Assembly (NCBI RefSeq): GCF_016919005.1 | Contig: NZ_JAFFQE010000009.1 | Span: 175,270 to 239,269, forward strand | Length of the DNA stretch: 64,000 nucleotides | Direction of reading: 5' to 3' | Source of the DNA: Desulfopila inferna | GTDB taxonomy: Bacteria; Desulfobacterota; Desulfobulbia; Desulfobulbales; Desulfocapsaceae | In this document: piece after piece, positions 18,978 to 27,856 of the stretch | Layout: each line of letters starts with the position of its first letter | Numbering within the stretch: position 1 is the first letter of the stretch | The notes under the pieces: model-generated | Told to the model about the DNA's origin: nothing | Databases searched by the model: none | What the model saw: the letters and a program-made list of their open reading frames with translations, nothing else | Translations under genes and position numbers: made by a program

Positions 18978-20471
18978 TTAAGAGACAGATGCCTGCTTAA
19001 TTTGTCCCTTCCCGTTTTTATACACACCAAAGAAAATAACCAGAACAGATCCAAGGATAAAAAGGAGTGGAATCGGTTTCAACAGAAGGCCCAGCCATTC
19101 GTTGTTCGGCATCATGAACAGGGACCTCAGATACCTTTCCATGGTTGGTCCCAGCATTAACCCCAGGGCCACCGCCAGTACCGAAAACCCTCCCTTGCTC
19201 AGGAAATAGCCGAGTATTCCAAAGATCACCGAAATCCAGAAATAGTAGATGTGGCCGTAACCGATTGATGCCCCGGTAATGGAAAGAACGGCAACAATTG
19301 GCATTAGATATTTCCGATTAAGTTGAGCCGCCTTGGCGAAATACTGGCAGAGATACAACCCCAGTGGAAGGATCAAAAGGTTGGCCAGAATGAGGCTTCC
19401 AAAGATAACATAGAGAAGCTGCGACTCTTCCTTGAACAGGATGGGTCCCGGTATGAGGCCCTGAACCGTCATTGCACCAAGCATCATCAATGTGTTCGGA
19501 TCACCAGGAATTCCCAGGGATAAGAGGGGTACCATGGCTCCCCCGGTAACGGCATTGTTTGCCGATTCGCTGGCACACACTCCCTCGATTTCCCCCTCGC
19601 CGAACTTTTCCGGGGTCTTAGAGTTCCTTTTGGCTTCGCCATAGGCCATAAATGATGCCATCATCGCCCCGGTCCCGGGGAGGACACCGATCAGAACACC
19701 TATCCCGGATGATCGCAGTATGGTTTTCCATAATCGGGGGAAAAGTTTTAAGGCACTGCTAATGCCTGAAAGAGCAAGCTGTTTCTGTATTTTCAGCTCA
19801 GGCTGCTCTGCAATTCGGAACGCTTCGGCCACACAGAACATGCCTATGGTAGCCGGGACCAGGGGAATACCGACCATAAGCTCAAAAAGCCCAAAAGTGA
19901 AACGCGGCGACTGGGCAATCGGGTCCATGCCGATACAGCCGAGCATGAGACCAAGAGCGGTAGAGGCAAGTCCTTTAAGAATAGATTTTGAAGCAAGAGA
20001 AAAAACTACACAAAGAGCAAAAATGGTGAGCGTGAGATACTCGGCTGAACCAAAAGCCACTGCAATTTTGGCCAGGTGAGTCGACAGGGTCACCAGGACC
20101 AGACAACTGAACAATCCTCCCAGAGTCGAAGACAGGGTAGCCACCCCCAGCGCTTTTCCCCCCTCTCCCTTTTTTGCCAGAGGATAACCATCAAGTGCTG
20201 TAACTGCAGCAGTTGGAGTCCCTGGTATATTAAATAAAATAGCCGTAATTGATCCGCCATATATTGCACCACAGTAAATCCCCAGCATCAGAATAAATGA
20301 GATATACTTATCTACGCCGAAAGTCAAAGGAAGCAGGAGTCCTATGGCCATGGTTGACGTAAGGCCTGGTGCTGATCCTACTACAATTCCCATAATCACA
20401 GCTCCTGCCAGCAAAGCCAAATGAACTGGATCAAATAAATACAGGGCAGCCCATGTTGCACTTTCGATCAA
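18978..20471 (-). CDS. tctA: Tripartite tricarboxylate transporter large permease
   Basis: Large 497-residue membrane subunit with about twelve hydrophobic segments. TctA signatures include GIVVGSAPGLTSTMAIGLLLPLTF near the N-terminus and GVLPGTGAMMASFMAYGEAK mid-protein. The start is a TTG at 20471 because AAGGAG lies 7 nt upstream and no ATG fits. It sits between tctB and tctC on one strand. Confidence 0.94.
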   Translation of the reverse strand: MIESATWAALYLFDPVHLALLAGAVIMGIVVGSAPGLTSTMAIGLLLPLTFGVDKYISFILMLGIYCGAIYGGSITAILFNIPGTPTAAVTALDGYPLAKKGEGGKALGVATLSSTLGGLFSCLVLVTLSTHLAKIAVAFGSAEYLTLTIFALCVVFSLASKSILKGLASTALGLMLGCIGMDPIAQSPRFTFGLFELMVGIPLVPATIGMFCVAEAFRIAEQPELKIQKQLALSGISSALKLFPRLWKTILRSSGIGVLIGVLPGTGAMMASFMAYGEAKRNSKTPEKFGEGEIEGVCASESANNAVTGGAMVPLLSLGIPGDPNTLMMLGAMTVQGLIPGPILFKEESQLLYVIFGSLILANLLILPLGLYLCQYFAKAAQLNRKYLMPIVAVLSITGASIGYGHIYYFWISVIFGILGYFLSKGGFSVLAVALGLMLGPTMERYLRSLFMMPNNEWLGLLLKPIPLLFILGSVLVIFFGVYKNGKGQIKQASVS

Positions 20472-20567
20472 AGCAAATCTCCTTAATTATTTATTTATAA
20501 TAAATTGATATACCGACATGCCGCTTGAGGGTAAGAAGCAGGAGGATTTTTGTGCGCTGCTCCTGTT

Positions 20568-21065
20568 TCATGACAGGAAACCCAGAGAATAAAGCCATTC
20601 CCCTTCCGGAACCGTGGCCTGGAGTAAATGAACAAAGGTAAAATTAAGAAGAAAGGCCACCAGAATAGAAATGGCGGCTGAAGATAGGACAGGAAGCTTG
20701 AAAATCTTCATGAGGATAAACATGTATCCTGCAGTCGCGGCTATAAAGCCAATTTTAATGATAAAATAGGGATATATTGCACTCAGAACCATTACCAGCG
20801 CCAGCCTCAGCGTTGTCGCGATATGTTTGTCAGAAAAGCAAGAGAGGAATTCAGCGCCGGCATTTTTGAAAAAACTGTTATTCTTTACTATCCCGATGAG
20901 TAAATCCAAAGAAACCGCAAAAACAGCAATGCAGGCTACAGCTACCGGAAAAAGGGCGGGTCCTGCCGGATCAACCGAGGAAAGATGAGGCAGATTCCTG
21001 GCCAATATCAAAAAGAAAACGCTCAATAGAGCAATCAACAGACTTATCACCAAACTTATTACCAT
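20568..21065 (-). CDS. tctB: Tripartite tricarboxylate transporter small permease
   Basis: Small membrane subunit of the TTT transporter, 165 residues with four predicted helices, matching TctB in size and topology; TctB sequences are poorly conserved. ATG 21065 is preferred over TTG 21086 because GGAG is 8 nt upstream of it. It lies between the gntR regulator and tctA on the same strand. Confidence 0.85.
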   Translation of the reverse strand: MVISLVISLLIALLSVFFLILARNLPHLSSVDPAGPALFPVAVACIAVFAVSLDLLIGIVKNNSFFKNAGAEFLSCFSDKHIATTLRLALVMVLSAIYPYFIIKIGFIAATAGYMFILMKIFKLPVLSSAAISILVAFLLNFTFVHLLQATVPEGEWLYSLGFLS

Positions 21066-21146
21066 TCCGGATACTCCTGTCTCCAATTTTCGAGTTATTT
21101 AGAATATGCCTAATGATCCGCCGGCAAGTGGTCTCCTACGCCCTGA

Positions 21147-21821
21147 TCAGTTCAATTCCTGATTTAAAATCTCGTTGGCGATACTTGTCAGATGTTCTTT
21201 CATGGTCTTCTCAGCTTCATCCTGATCCTTGGCTCTGATTGCATCTAGAATTTTTAAGTGGCCGACGTATGAACAGCTTGCGCGTTCTTTGGAATAATAG
21301 ATCCCTTCCCTGTATTTATTGACTATATCATTCAAGTTCATGATAACCGCGAGCAGAACCATGTTGCCTGTAGCACGGGCGATACCAAGATGATATTCAC
21401 TATCATAACGAGAAGACTCGGGACTGTCTGCGGCAGAGTTCTGGCGATGCAGGGTTTCCTCCAGATAGAGAATATCACCTTTTGTGGCGTTCTGCGCCGC
21501 GAGCCGCACCACTTGAGGCTCAACCATCATCCTGAATTCCATGACATCCTTAACTTCGTTGTCCTGATGGAGGACGATATTGGCAAGGCTGTTCAAAACA
21601 AAATCGTGCTGAATATTTTTATAAACAAAGGTGCCGCTCCCCGGTCTCGTCTGCAGGATTTCCTGCTGCTCAAGCCTCCTGACTGCTTCCCGTACAGTGT
21701 GCCGGGAAACCTTCAAAGCCTGCGACAGATCCCTTTCCGAAGGTAGTTGCTCGCCTTCAGTGAGTCCCTTTTCCTCGATCAATTTCTTTATTTGCTCGAC
21801 AACTTTTTGATGTGCTTTCAA
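21147..21821 (-). CDS. GntR/FadR-family transcriptional regulator (FCD domain)
   Basis: Winged-helix repressor of 224 residues. The N-terminal GntR HTH shows GEQLPSERDLSQALKVSRHTVREAVRRLE (in pieces: PSERDL, VSRHTVREA), and the C-terminal FCD ligand domain follows with conserved His residues (MHRQNS region, YHLGIA, HLTSIA-type positions) expected to hold a metal and bind a carboxylate. It heads the tctBAC-ggt set and most likely controls it. Two perfect FadR-type sites lie 55-104 bp upstream. The start is TTG 21821. Confidence 0.9.
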   Translation of the reverse strand: MKAHQKVVEQIKKLIEEKGLTEGEQLPSERDLSQALKVSRHTVREAVRRLEQQEILQTRPGSGTFVYKNIQHDFVLNSLANIVLHQDNEVKDVMEFRMMVEPQVVRLAAQNATKGDILYLEETLHRQNSAADSPESSRYDSEYHLGIARATGNMVLLAVIMNLNDIVNKYREGIYYSKERASCSYVGHLKILDAIRAKDQDEAEKTMKEHLTSIANEILNQELN

Positions 21822-21875
21822 GGCTGTTATTTTTCCCTCTCAATCGCTTTTTAAATATAGCTTGGCACGAGCCAC

Positions 21876-21925
21876 TGGTCCAACCAATTTTACTTTATGG
21901 TCAATAAATGGCCCTGGTTGGACCA
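21876..21925. promoter_or_regulatory. Twin FadR-type operator for the gntR-tct-ggt operon
   Basis: TGGTCCAACCA (21876-21886) and TGGTTGGACCA (21915-21925) both fit the FadR-subfamily consensus TGGTnnnACCA, and the two are inverted copies of one another. Their centres are 39 bp apart, near four helical turns, upstream of the gntR start. This suggests cooperative or looped autoregulation. Confidence 0.75.
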
Positions 21926-22244
21926 ATATATGCCAGAGGTTATTTTGCTTGTCAAGCAATATTAACATTCAGTCAAAGTTGCTAAAGTTGCATTTTCCTT
22001 TAAGGCGACCGAAGCAATTGACCTACTATCATGCTGTTTATTAATCTTTTTTGCTGAACAATTTATTTCCAGATGCTCTTAAGGAGTATTGGCAATTCAT
22101 TGCAGGTTTGATTGAAATAACTAAACCATAAATTTTCGATCGCTTTTTGGATCAACCACACCTAGCACATATGATCCCTAAAAAAAGACTGAGCCTGGAA
22201 TATTCGAGAGGAAGCATGAGAGAATTGGAATAACTTTGCGCTTA
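21926..22244. other. Intergenic region between gntR and the aldo/keto reductase
   Basis: AT-rich region containing the start side of the gntR operon. No open frame with a ribosome site is seen. It also holds the 3' end of the oppositely placed reductase transcript; no T-tract hairpin is evident. Confidence 0.3.
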
Positions 22245-23219
22245 TCAGGAATCAATGAATTTCAGGTTTTGGGGATTATGCCTTTGCCCCTGGACGGCTT
22301 CACTGAGGGTGGAAAGCCTGGAAAGATCGTCGGTCGAGAGCTTGATGTTCAGCGCGCCAAGGTTCTCCTGCAGATGTTTCAGCCGCTTCATGCCCGGAAT
22401 GGGCAGAATGTCCGGCCCTTGGTTCAGCAGCCACGCAAGTGCGACCTGTGCGGCGGTGGCGTTCTTTTCCAGCGCCATGTTTTCCAGTGCCTTGACCAGC
22501 GCAAGGTTTTCCTCCAGATTATCATCGGCAAAGCGTGGCATATTCCGGCGATAGTCCCCATCGGCAAGTTCCTGCCGAGATTTCACCTTGCCGCTCAGCA
22601 GGCCACGGCCAAGCGGGGAAAAGGCTACCAGAGCCGTGCCGAGTTCGCGGCAGGCGGGAAGCACGGTTTTTTCCGGATCTCTGGTGAACAGACTATATTC
22701 CGACTGAACGGCGGCTATCGGATGAATGGTCGAGGCCCGGCGGAGAGTTTCGGCCGAGACTTCGGAAAGACCGAGATACCTGACTTTCCCCTGGCGAACG
22801 AGATCTGCCATGGCGCCTACCGTCTCTTCAATAGGCACCCGTTCATCGCGCCGATGCAGGTAGTAAAGGTCGATCACTTCAGTTCCAAGCCGGCGCAAAC
22901 TGCTTTCGCAGGCGGTCTTGACCCGCTGCGGACGGCCGTCAACCCGAACCTGCCCATGCTCATCCCCGACAAAACCGAATTTCGTCGCCAGAAAAACATC
23001 CTGCCGACGACCTGCCAGGGCTTTGCTCAGCAAAGTTTCATTATGGCCGTCACCATACACGTCGGCGGTATCAAAATGGCGGAGACCTGCGGCCAGAGCA
23101 GCTTCAATTGTGGCCATTGATTCCTTTTCATCGGCCGGACCGTAGGCATCGGACATACCCCAACAGCCTAGACCCAGAGCGGGGCTGGAAAAATCTGCAG
23201 ATAGTAGAGTCATTTTCAT
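22245..23219 (-). CDS. Aldo/keto reductase
   Basis: NADPH-dependent carbonyl reductase of the AKR superfamily, 324 residues. The catalytic tetrad is visible: Asp50 and Tyr55 in FDTADVYGDG, Lys80 in LATKFG, and His in DLYYLHRRD (about 118). The C-terminal cofactor region IPIPGMKR is present. A 294-codon frame on the opposite strand (22236-23120) is a shadow. It is monocistronic, and the physiological aldehyde or ketone is unknown. Confidence 0.93.
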   Translation of the reverse strand: MKMTLLSADFSSPALGLGCWGMSDAYGPADEKESMATIEAALAAGLRHFDTADVYGDGHNETLLSKALAGRRQDVFLATKFGFVGDEHGQVRVDGRPQRVKTACESSLRRLGTEVIDLYYLHRRDERVPIEETVGAMADLVRQGKVRYLGLSEVSAETLRRASTIHPIAAVQSEYSLFTRDPEKTVLPACRELGTALVAFSPLGRGLLSGKVKSRQELADGDYRRNMPRFADDNLEENLALVKALENMALEKNATAAQVALAWLLNQGPDILPIPGMKRLKHLQENLGALNIKLSTDDLSRLSTLSEAVQGQRHNPQNLKFIDS

Positions 23220-23785
23220 GATAGTTAGCTGAAGTGATTTGGCAGTTCTTTTATCATCAAACTACCCCCTCACGGAAGGATTATCAATATTGAAGTGTTC
23301 TGTTTCAGTGCGGTCTCAGGGCTGATCGAGTATTTCCCTTATCTTGTTCAGCCGTGTGAAAATCTTAAAAGGCGTTTCAATGAGCGTCAGGACTTCTTCG
23401 AGAATGAATTTCGTGTGTGCTATAAATGGAAATAGAATGAGTAGAACCTGAATGCATCAATTTTAATTATCTCAGTGTCCCAGCAGTAATCTCAGCGCCT
23501 CTTTGCGGATAATGTTGATGGGTGCCGATAAAGAAAAATCTTCCGATGAAGGCTATGTATTAAAATAATTCGCAATTTACTGTTTCGCAAGATGGACCGT
23601 GAAGTGAATCCGGACGGAATAAAGTAGTTATATCAAAGAAAAACAATCTCATATTGATACACCCATCTTCTTTCATATTATGTTGATCTTTTTTGCTTTT
23701 CTGTTAGGATAAAAGTGTTTCAATATTACACACAAGTTTAGCGAAAGTCCTTTCCTGCAACCTCCTCCCTATAGAAGGGTGCAAC
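23220..23785. other. Intergenic region between divergent genes
   Basis: 566 bp between the divergently transcribed reductase and the sigma-54 activator. No gene is seen. It presumably contains both promoters. I found no -24/-12 element here, so the activator itself is probably sigma-70 dependent. Confidence 0.3.
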
Positions 23786-25696
23786 ATGGAACATCAAGCA
23801 GCCCAGAAAATAATACCAAGTAACAAAATGATGCGACAAGAAATTCTTGCCTCCCATAAGCGTTCTCAGAAATATGGTGTTTGCCGTCAAGAGCGCAATG
23901 AGAAACAGGTAAAATTGTCTCCCACTGAACTTGAAGACAAGAGAGAGAGGAATAGAGATCTCCTTGACGTGGTCATCGCGCACATAGAGGAGTTTTATGA
24001 GCTGCTCTCTCCTGATGACTTCATGGTAGCCTATGTTAAAAATGATGGATATATTCTACACTTAGCTGGGAGCGAGGCGATAAAGGTGGTTTTTGCGGAG
24101 AGAAACTGTTCACCAGGATACCGCTGGACGGAAAAAGACGTCGGCACTTCTGCTATAAGCATCTGCTTGAAAAGACAATTTCCCATCCAGCTTAACGACA
24201 AGGATCATTATTGTGTACGTGCACATGGTTTTTCAAGTTCCGCCGCACCTATTTTCGGTAAACAGGGCAGCCTTGAGGGGGTGCTGGTGGTCTCAGGCGA
24301 CAGCAGCTTAATCCATCCCCACACTCTCATCATGATTACAATGGCTGCCCGTTCCATCGAAAAACATATGCGCCTGCTACGACGAAATCGGGAAATGTCG
24401 CTATATAGCGGTTTTCTCGACAGAGTTATTGAATCTGCAGAAACAGGTATTCTTACGCTTGATAAGGAAATGCGAATCTGGAAGACTAACCGGAAAGGTA
24501 AACACATATTGAAGCAGCAGCACCTCGATGGTAAACCGGCTTCGATCTTGCGAGGTTTGAACCTCAACCTCGATGATATTCACCTCCACCCGGAAAAGTG
24601 GAAGGAACGTGAAGCCTATCTTCAAATAGACGAGCAAGACATACATTTTTACTATTCCGCCAAGCCTGTCGTCTCTCAAAACAACGATCTCCTTGGGGCA
24701 GTTATGGTTTTTGAAGAATTTAAGGATATCAAAAAACTGGTCGACAGAATTTCAGGAACAGAACCCTTTTTTACTTTTAATCTCTTAATCGGTAATTCAA
24801 AACCTTTTAAAAAAGCAATCGATCTTGCCATTCGAGCTTCGCAGTCATCATCTACAGTGCTTCTTCTAGGAGAAACCGGTACAGGTAAAGAGCTTTTTGC
24901 TCAAGCTATCCACAATGGCAGCAAGCGCCGCAGCCAGTCGTTCATCCCAATAAACTGCGGCGCAATACCTAACGAGCTTTTGGAGAGCGAGCTTTTTGGG
25001 TACGTTGACGGAGCATTCACCGGTGCCTCGAAAAATGGAAGGCCAGGTAAGTTCGAATTGGCGGACGGCGGTACCATTCTTCTCGATGAGATCGGCGACA
25101 TGCCACATGATATGCAGGTCAAACTTCTTCGCGTCCTGCAGACCGGAGAAGTAGAGCGAATTGGTGCCGGCAAGGTTACCAGAACCGACGCCAGGATTAT
25201 CGCCGCTACACATGTTGACTTGCAAAAGGCTATCGCACTCAATGTATTCCGCAGAGATCTTTTTTATCGCTTGAATATTATTGAAATAATATTACCTCCT
25301 CTTCGCGAGAGAGGTGCCGAAGATATTGAAGCGCTGGCTCTTCATTTCATCAAACGCTATGCCCCGGGCACCCCGCTCAGCTCCGCAGCACTCGATAAAT
25401 TAGTTAAATACGACTGGCCCGGCAATGTGCGGGAATTGGAAAACACAATTCAAAGAGCCTTACATCTCTGCGATAATGGAAAACTACAAGCTGCCCATCT
25501 TGGCATTAAGGTAAAATCTGCAAATACCCTCAAGGCCAAGCCGGGGACCATTCGTGAAATGGAACGGGAATTGATTTACACCACACTTAGGGAAAGCAAA
25601 GGGAATATGGTGAGGACATCCAAGAGCTTAGGTATTTCTCGAGCCACCCTTTACCGCAAGGTTCAGGAGTATGGGCTGACAGAAACAAGTCTATAG
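23786..25696 (+). CDS. Sigma-54-dependent transcriptional activator (GAF-PAS-AAA+-Fis HTH)
   Basis: Enhancer-binding protein of 636 residues, AcoR-like in layout. An N-terminal sensory region (about 60-330, GAF then PAS-like) is followed by an AAA+ domain with Walker A GETGTGKE (362-369), the sigma-54 contact loop GAFTGA (409-414), Walker B ILLDEIGD and the R-finger region FRRDLFYRLN. A Fis-type HTH lies at the C-terminus (RTSKSLGISRATLYRKVQ). It ends 11 bp from the convergent end of the TRAP/dehydrogenase operon, whose promoter is a -24/-12 element, so it very likely activates that operon in response to the substrate. Confidence 0.94.
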   Translation: MEHQAAQKIIPSNKMMRQEILASHKRSQKYGVCRQERNEKQVKLSPTELEDKRERNRDLLDVVIAHIEEFYELLSPDDFMVAYVKNDGYILHLAGSEAIKVVFAERNCSPGYRWTEKDVGTSAISICLKRQFPIQLNDKDHYCVRAHGFSSSAAPIFGKQGSLEGVLVVSGDSSLIHPHTLIMITMAARSIEKHMRLLRRNREMSLYSGFLDRVIESAETGILTLDKEMRIWKTNRKGKHILKQQHLDGKPASILRGLNLNLDDIHLHPEKWKEREAYLQIDEQDIHFYYSAKPVVSQNNDLLGAVMVFEEFKDIKKLVDRISGTEPFFTFNLLIGNSKPFKKAIDLAIRASQSSSTVLLLGETGTGKELFAQAIHNGSKRRSQSFIPINCGAIPNELLESELFGYVDGAFTGASKNGRPGKFELADGGTILLDEIGDMPHDMQVKLLRVLQTGEVERIGAGKVTRTDARIIAATHVDLQKAIALNVFRRDLFYRLNIIEIILPPLRERGAEDIEALALHFIKRYAPGTPLSSAALDKLVKYDWPGNVRELENTIQRALHLCDNGKLQAAHLGIKVKSANTLKAKPGTIREMERELIYTTLRESKGNMVRTSKSLGISRATLYRKVQEYGLTETSL

Positions 25697-25707
25697 ATTC
25701 AGTAAAT

Positions 25708-26712
25708 CTATTCACTACTTCCTAAAAAACGCACAACTTCATCAAAAGCTGGACCGATATCCTCCCGAAGAATTGGCCATACCGTATGCCTTATCTTACG
25801 ACGCAGGGCGTCTAGCTCTTTTTCTTCTATTTCCAATACCTCTATGCCGCTTCGACGAAGCTCGACAATGCTTTTCTTTTCATTATCTTCTGCATACCGA
25901 TAGCGCTCTGCCTCCATTTCTTCGGCAGCCCTGCTGATAGCTTGCTGGTCTTGTGGAGAGAGTTCTTCCCAGAGATCCAGGTTCATATAAATAAACCAGT
26001 ATTCAAAATGATCTTTGACAGGCAGATAATATCGAATGGCAGGAAGCCCATGATACCCTTCAGCACCGCCTCCGATTATACCGTTAACCATCCCGGTTTT
26101 CAGCCCCATCCGTGCATACATCCAGGTAATCGGATAAGGAGTATAGCCAAGTTCCCGAGCTGTCAGTTCAAAACTGCGTATTGGGGGAATCCTGACGATC
26201 ATCTTTTTATTTACTTCAGGATCACCAGGAGCCTGAGGTTTCTCAGTCAAGGCAAGGCCGCCAAAATAGACGGGATAACCGCCCAGGATTTTGATGTTCT
26301 GTTGTCTGAGAAATAATTCCATATGCTTCAGAAGTGGACTTCCAGGCGAGTATACCTGCTCAGCTTTATCCCAATCTTCAACAAGAAAAGGTACAAACGC
26401 AAGGACCAGCCTTTTATCAACGGCTGTGCCAAAGGGGCCGAGATACATTTCGACTTCGCCTAGAGAAACTCTCTCCTGGACCACAGAGTAATCTCCGAGC
26501 TTGTTTGCCTCGTAAACCTCAAAATGGATCTTTCCTTGAGTATACTCATCGATATTTTTGGTGAATTTTTGAATATCGACATCAACCGCCGATCCTGCCG
26601 TTCTGGTATGCCCAATCTTCCATATATTTCCTGATTGGGCATTAACATTTGCCTGCAGAAGAAAGCAAAGTATAACACCGCAAAGAATTTTGATTTCCAG
26701 CAGCTTTCTCAT
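25708..26712 (-). CDS. dctP: TRAP transporter substrate-binding protein (second DctP paralogue)
   Basis: Periplasmic solute receptor of 334 residues with a signal peptide (KILCGVILCFLLQANVNA). DctP features include the TAGSAVDVDIQKF start, the conserved MIVRIPPIRSFELTARELGYTPYPI segment with the carboxylate-binding arginine region (VRIPP), and GLKTGMVNGIIGGGAEGY. It is the last gene of the minus-strand operon and is similar to the DctP just upstream; both share VRIPP/LRVPP and G.IG.GAEGY. Two receptors for one permease may widen the substrate range. Confidence 0.92.
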   Translation of the reverse strand: MRKLLEIKILCGVILCFLLQANVNAQSGNIWKIGHTRTAGSAVDVDIQKFTKNIDEYTQGKIHFEVYEANKLGDYSVVQERVSLGEVEMYLGPFGTAVDKRLVLAFVPFLVEDWDKAEQVYSPGSPLLKHMELFLRQQNIKILGGYPVYFGGLALTEKPQAPGDPEVNKKMIVRIPPIRSFELTARELGYTPYPITWMYARMGLKTGMVNGIIGGGAEGYHGLPAIRYYLPVKDHFEYWFIYMNLDLWEELSPQDQQAISRAAEEMEAERYRYAEDNEKKSIVELRRSGIEVLEIEEKELDALRRKIRHTVWPILREDIGPAFDEVVRFLGSSE

Positions 26713-26747
26713 GGCCTTCTCCTCTTCTTTTCCGTGCAGCTTGTATC

Positions 26748-26769
26748 CCCGGCAGAGTTCTCTGCCGGG
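26748..26769 (-). repeat. Perfect 9-bp hairpin between the two dctP genes
   Basis: CCCGGCAGA (26748-26756) and TCTGCCGGG (26761-26769) enclose a 4-nt loop in the gap between the paralogues, with no T tract. This is a typical position for an mRNA-stabilising or attenuating element that would raise the first receptor's level relative to the second. Confidence 0.6.
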
Positions 26770-26813
26770 AAATGTTGTCCACTAAGCGGGATGATATCTC
26801 ACTAAGATCCTGT

Positions 26814-27812
26814 TTATTCAACTATCGAATCAATGACACCTTGCCCCCATTCTTTACCTACATCGTCTAATACTTCAGGCCAGACATTCTTCTGAATCTT
26901 GTCTGCAATTGCGGCAATTTCAGAATCGGTGATGGATACAATTGTTGTACCATAATCGGCAAGCCGTTTCTCGTTTGCAGCCTGATCTGCTTCCGCTGTA
27001 TCCCAGCGGCGGTTTTCAAATTGACCGGCCGTTTCGGTTAACTGCTTTTTCTGGTCTTCCGGCAAGCCGTCATAATATTCCTTATTGATAATGAGGTACC
27101 ACACCTCAAAATGAGTGTTTTGAGGTATGTAGTATTTAGTGACATCCCTGAAAGAAGAGTAGTAGCCCTCGGCGCCAGAGCCGATTACCCCGTCGACAAC
27201 GCCTGTCTGAACAGCAGTAAAGGCATCGGAAAAGGGTATTGGCGTCCCCATGTAGCCAGTATTGTCAGCGAGGAGCTGAAATGTCTTCATCGGAGGGACA
27301 CGAAGCTTGATACCCTTGGCAACATCCGGATCACCTGGGGATACAGGTTCTCGATTCAAAGCGATGCCGCCAAAGTACACGGGCCAGGCAGCGAGCAGCT
27401 GGATATTCTGTTTTGCATAAAGATCGCTCACCACCTTGCGCAAGGGCGCCCCCACTGCATAGTTCTTTTTGGCCTGTTCCCAATTTTTCACCATGTACGG
27501 GAAATAGACCACTTGAAAACGTTTATCGGCGGCAGAAGCGGGAGGTTGGCAGGCCATATCAACAGCACCCATTCCGACCCGCTCCTGCACGACGGTATAG
27601 TCTCCCAATGAGCTTGCCGGGTATATTTTTGTTTTTATCTTACCGTCGCTTGTCTCGGCCAGCTTTTCCGAAAACCAGCGAAGATCTTTGTCAATAGCCG
27701 TATCCTGAGGACGCACATGAGATATTTTCAATGTCTTGGCCTGGACCACACCGGTTACCAATACCGCGGCAATGACTATCACCGCTAAACTGAATCTATT
27801 ACGTTTTTTCAT
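26814..27812 (-). CDS. dctP: TRAP transporter substrate-binding protein (first DctP paralogue)
   Basis: Periplasmic receptor of 332 residues with signal peptide (RFSLAVIVIAAVLVTGVVQA), then the DctP start TLKISHVRPQDTAIDKDL. Ligand-region motifs include GIKLRVPPMKTFQLLADNTGY and VQTGVVDGVIGSGAEGY. An AAAGGGG ribosome site precedes the ATG. It follows the DctM gene by 44 bp. The ligand is unknown, but operon partners point to an amino-acid-like compound. Confidence 0.93.
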   Translation of the reverse strand: MKKRNRFSLAVIVIAAVLVTGVVQAKTLKISHVRPQDTAIDKDLRWFSEKLAETSDGKIKTKIYPASSLGDYTVVQERVGMGAVDMACQPPASAADKRFQVVYFPYMVKNWEQAKKNYAVGAPLRKVVSDLYAKQNIQLLAAWPVYFGGIALNREPVSPGDPDVAKGIKLRVPPMKTFQLLADNTGYMGTPIPFSDAFTAVQTGVVDGVIGSGAEGYYSSFRDVTKYYIPQNTHFEVWYLIINKEYYDGLPEDQKKQLTETAGQFENRRWDTAEADQAANEKRLADYGTTIVSITDSEIAAIADKIQKNVWPEVLDDVGKEWGQGVIDSIVE

Positions 27813-27856
27813 TTGAAATAGCCCCTTTGTTGATTTTTAATCAGTAGCCGAAAGTC

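Noticed and set aside
22236..23120. 294-codon plus-strand frame
   Set aside because: It lies antisense to a complete aldo/keto reductase with its catalytic tetrad; composition is that of a shadow frame.
26748..26769. Intrinsic terminator between the dctP genes
   Set aside because: No T tract follows the stem on the transcribed strand; kept as a stability or attenuation hairpin only.
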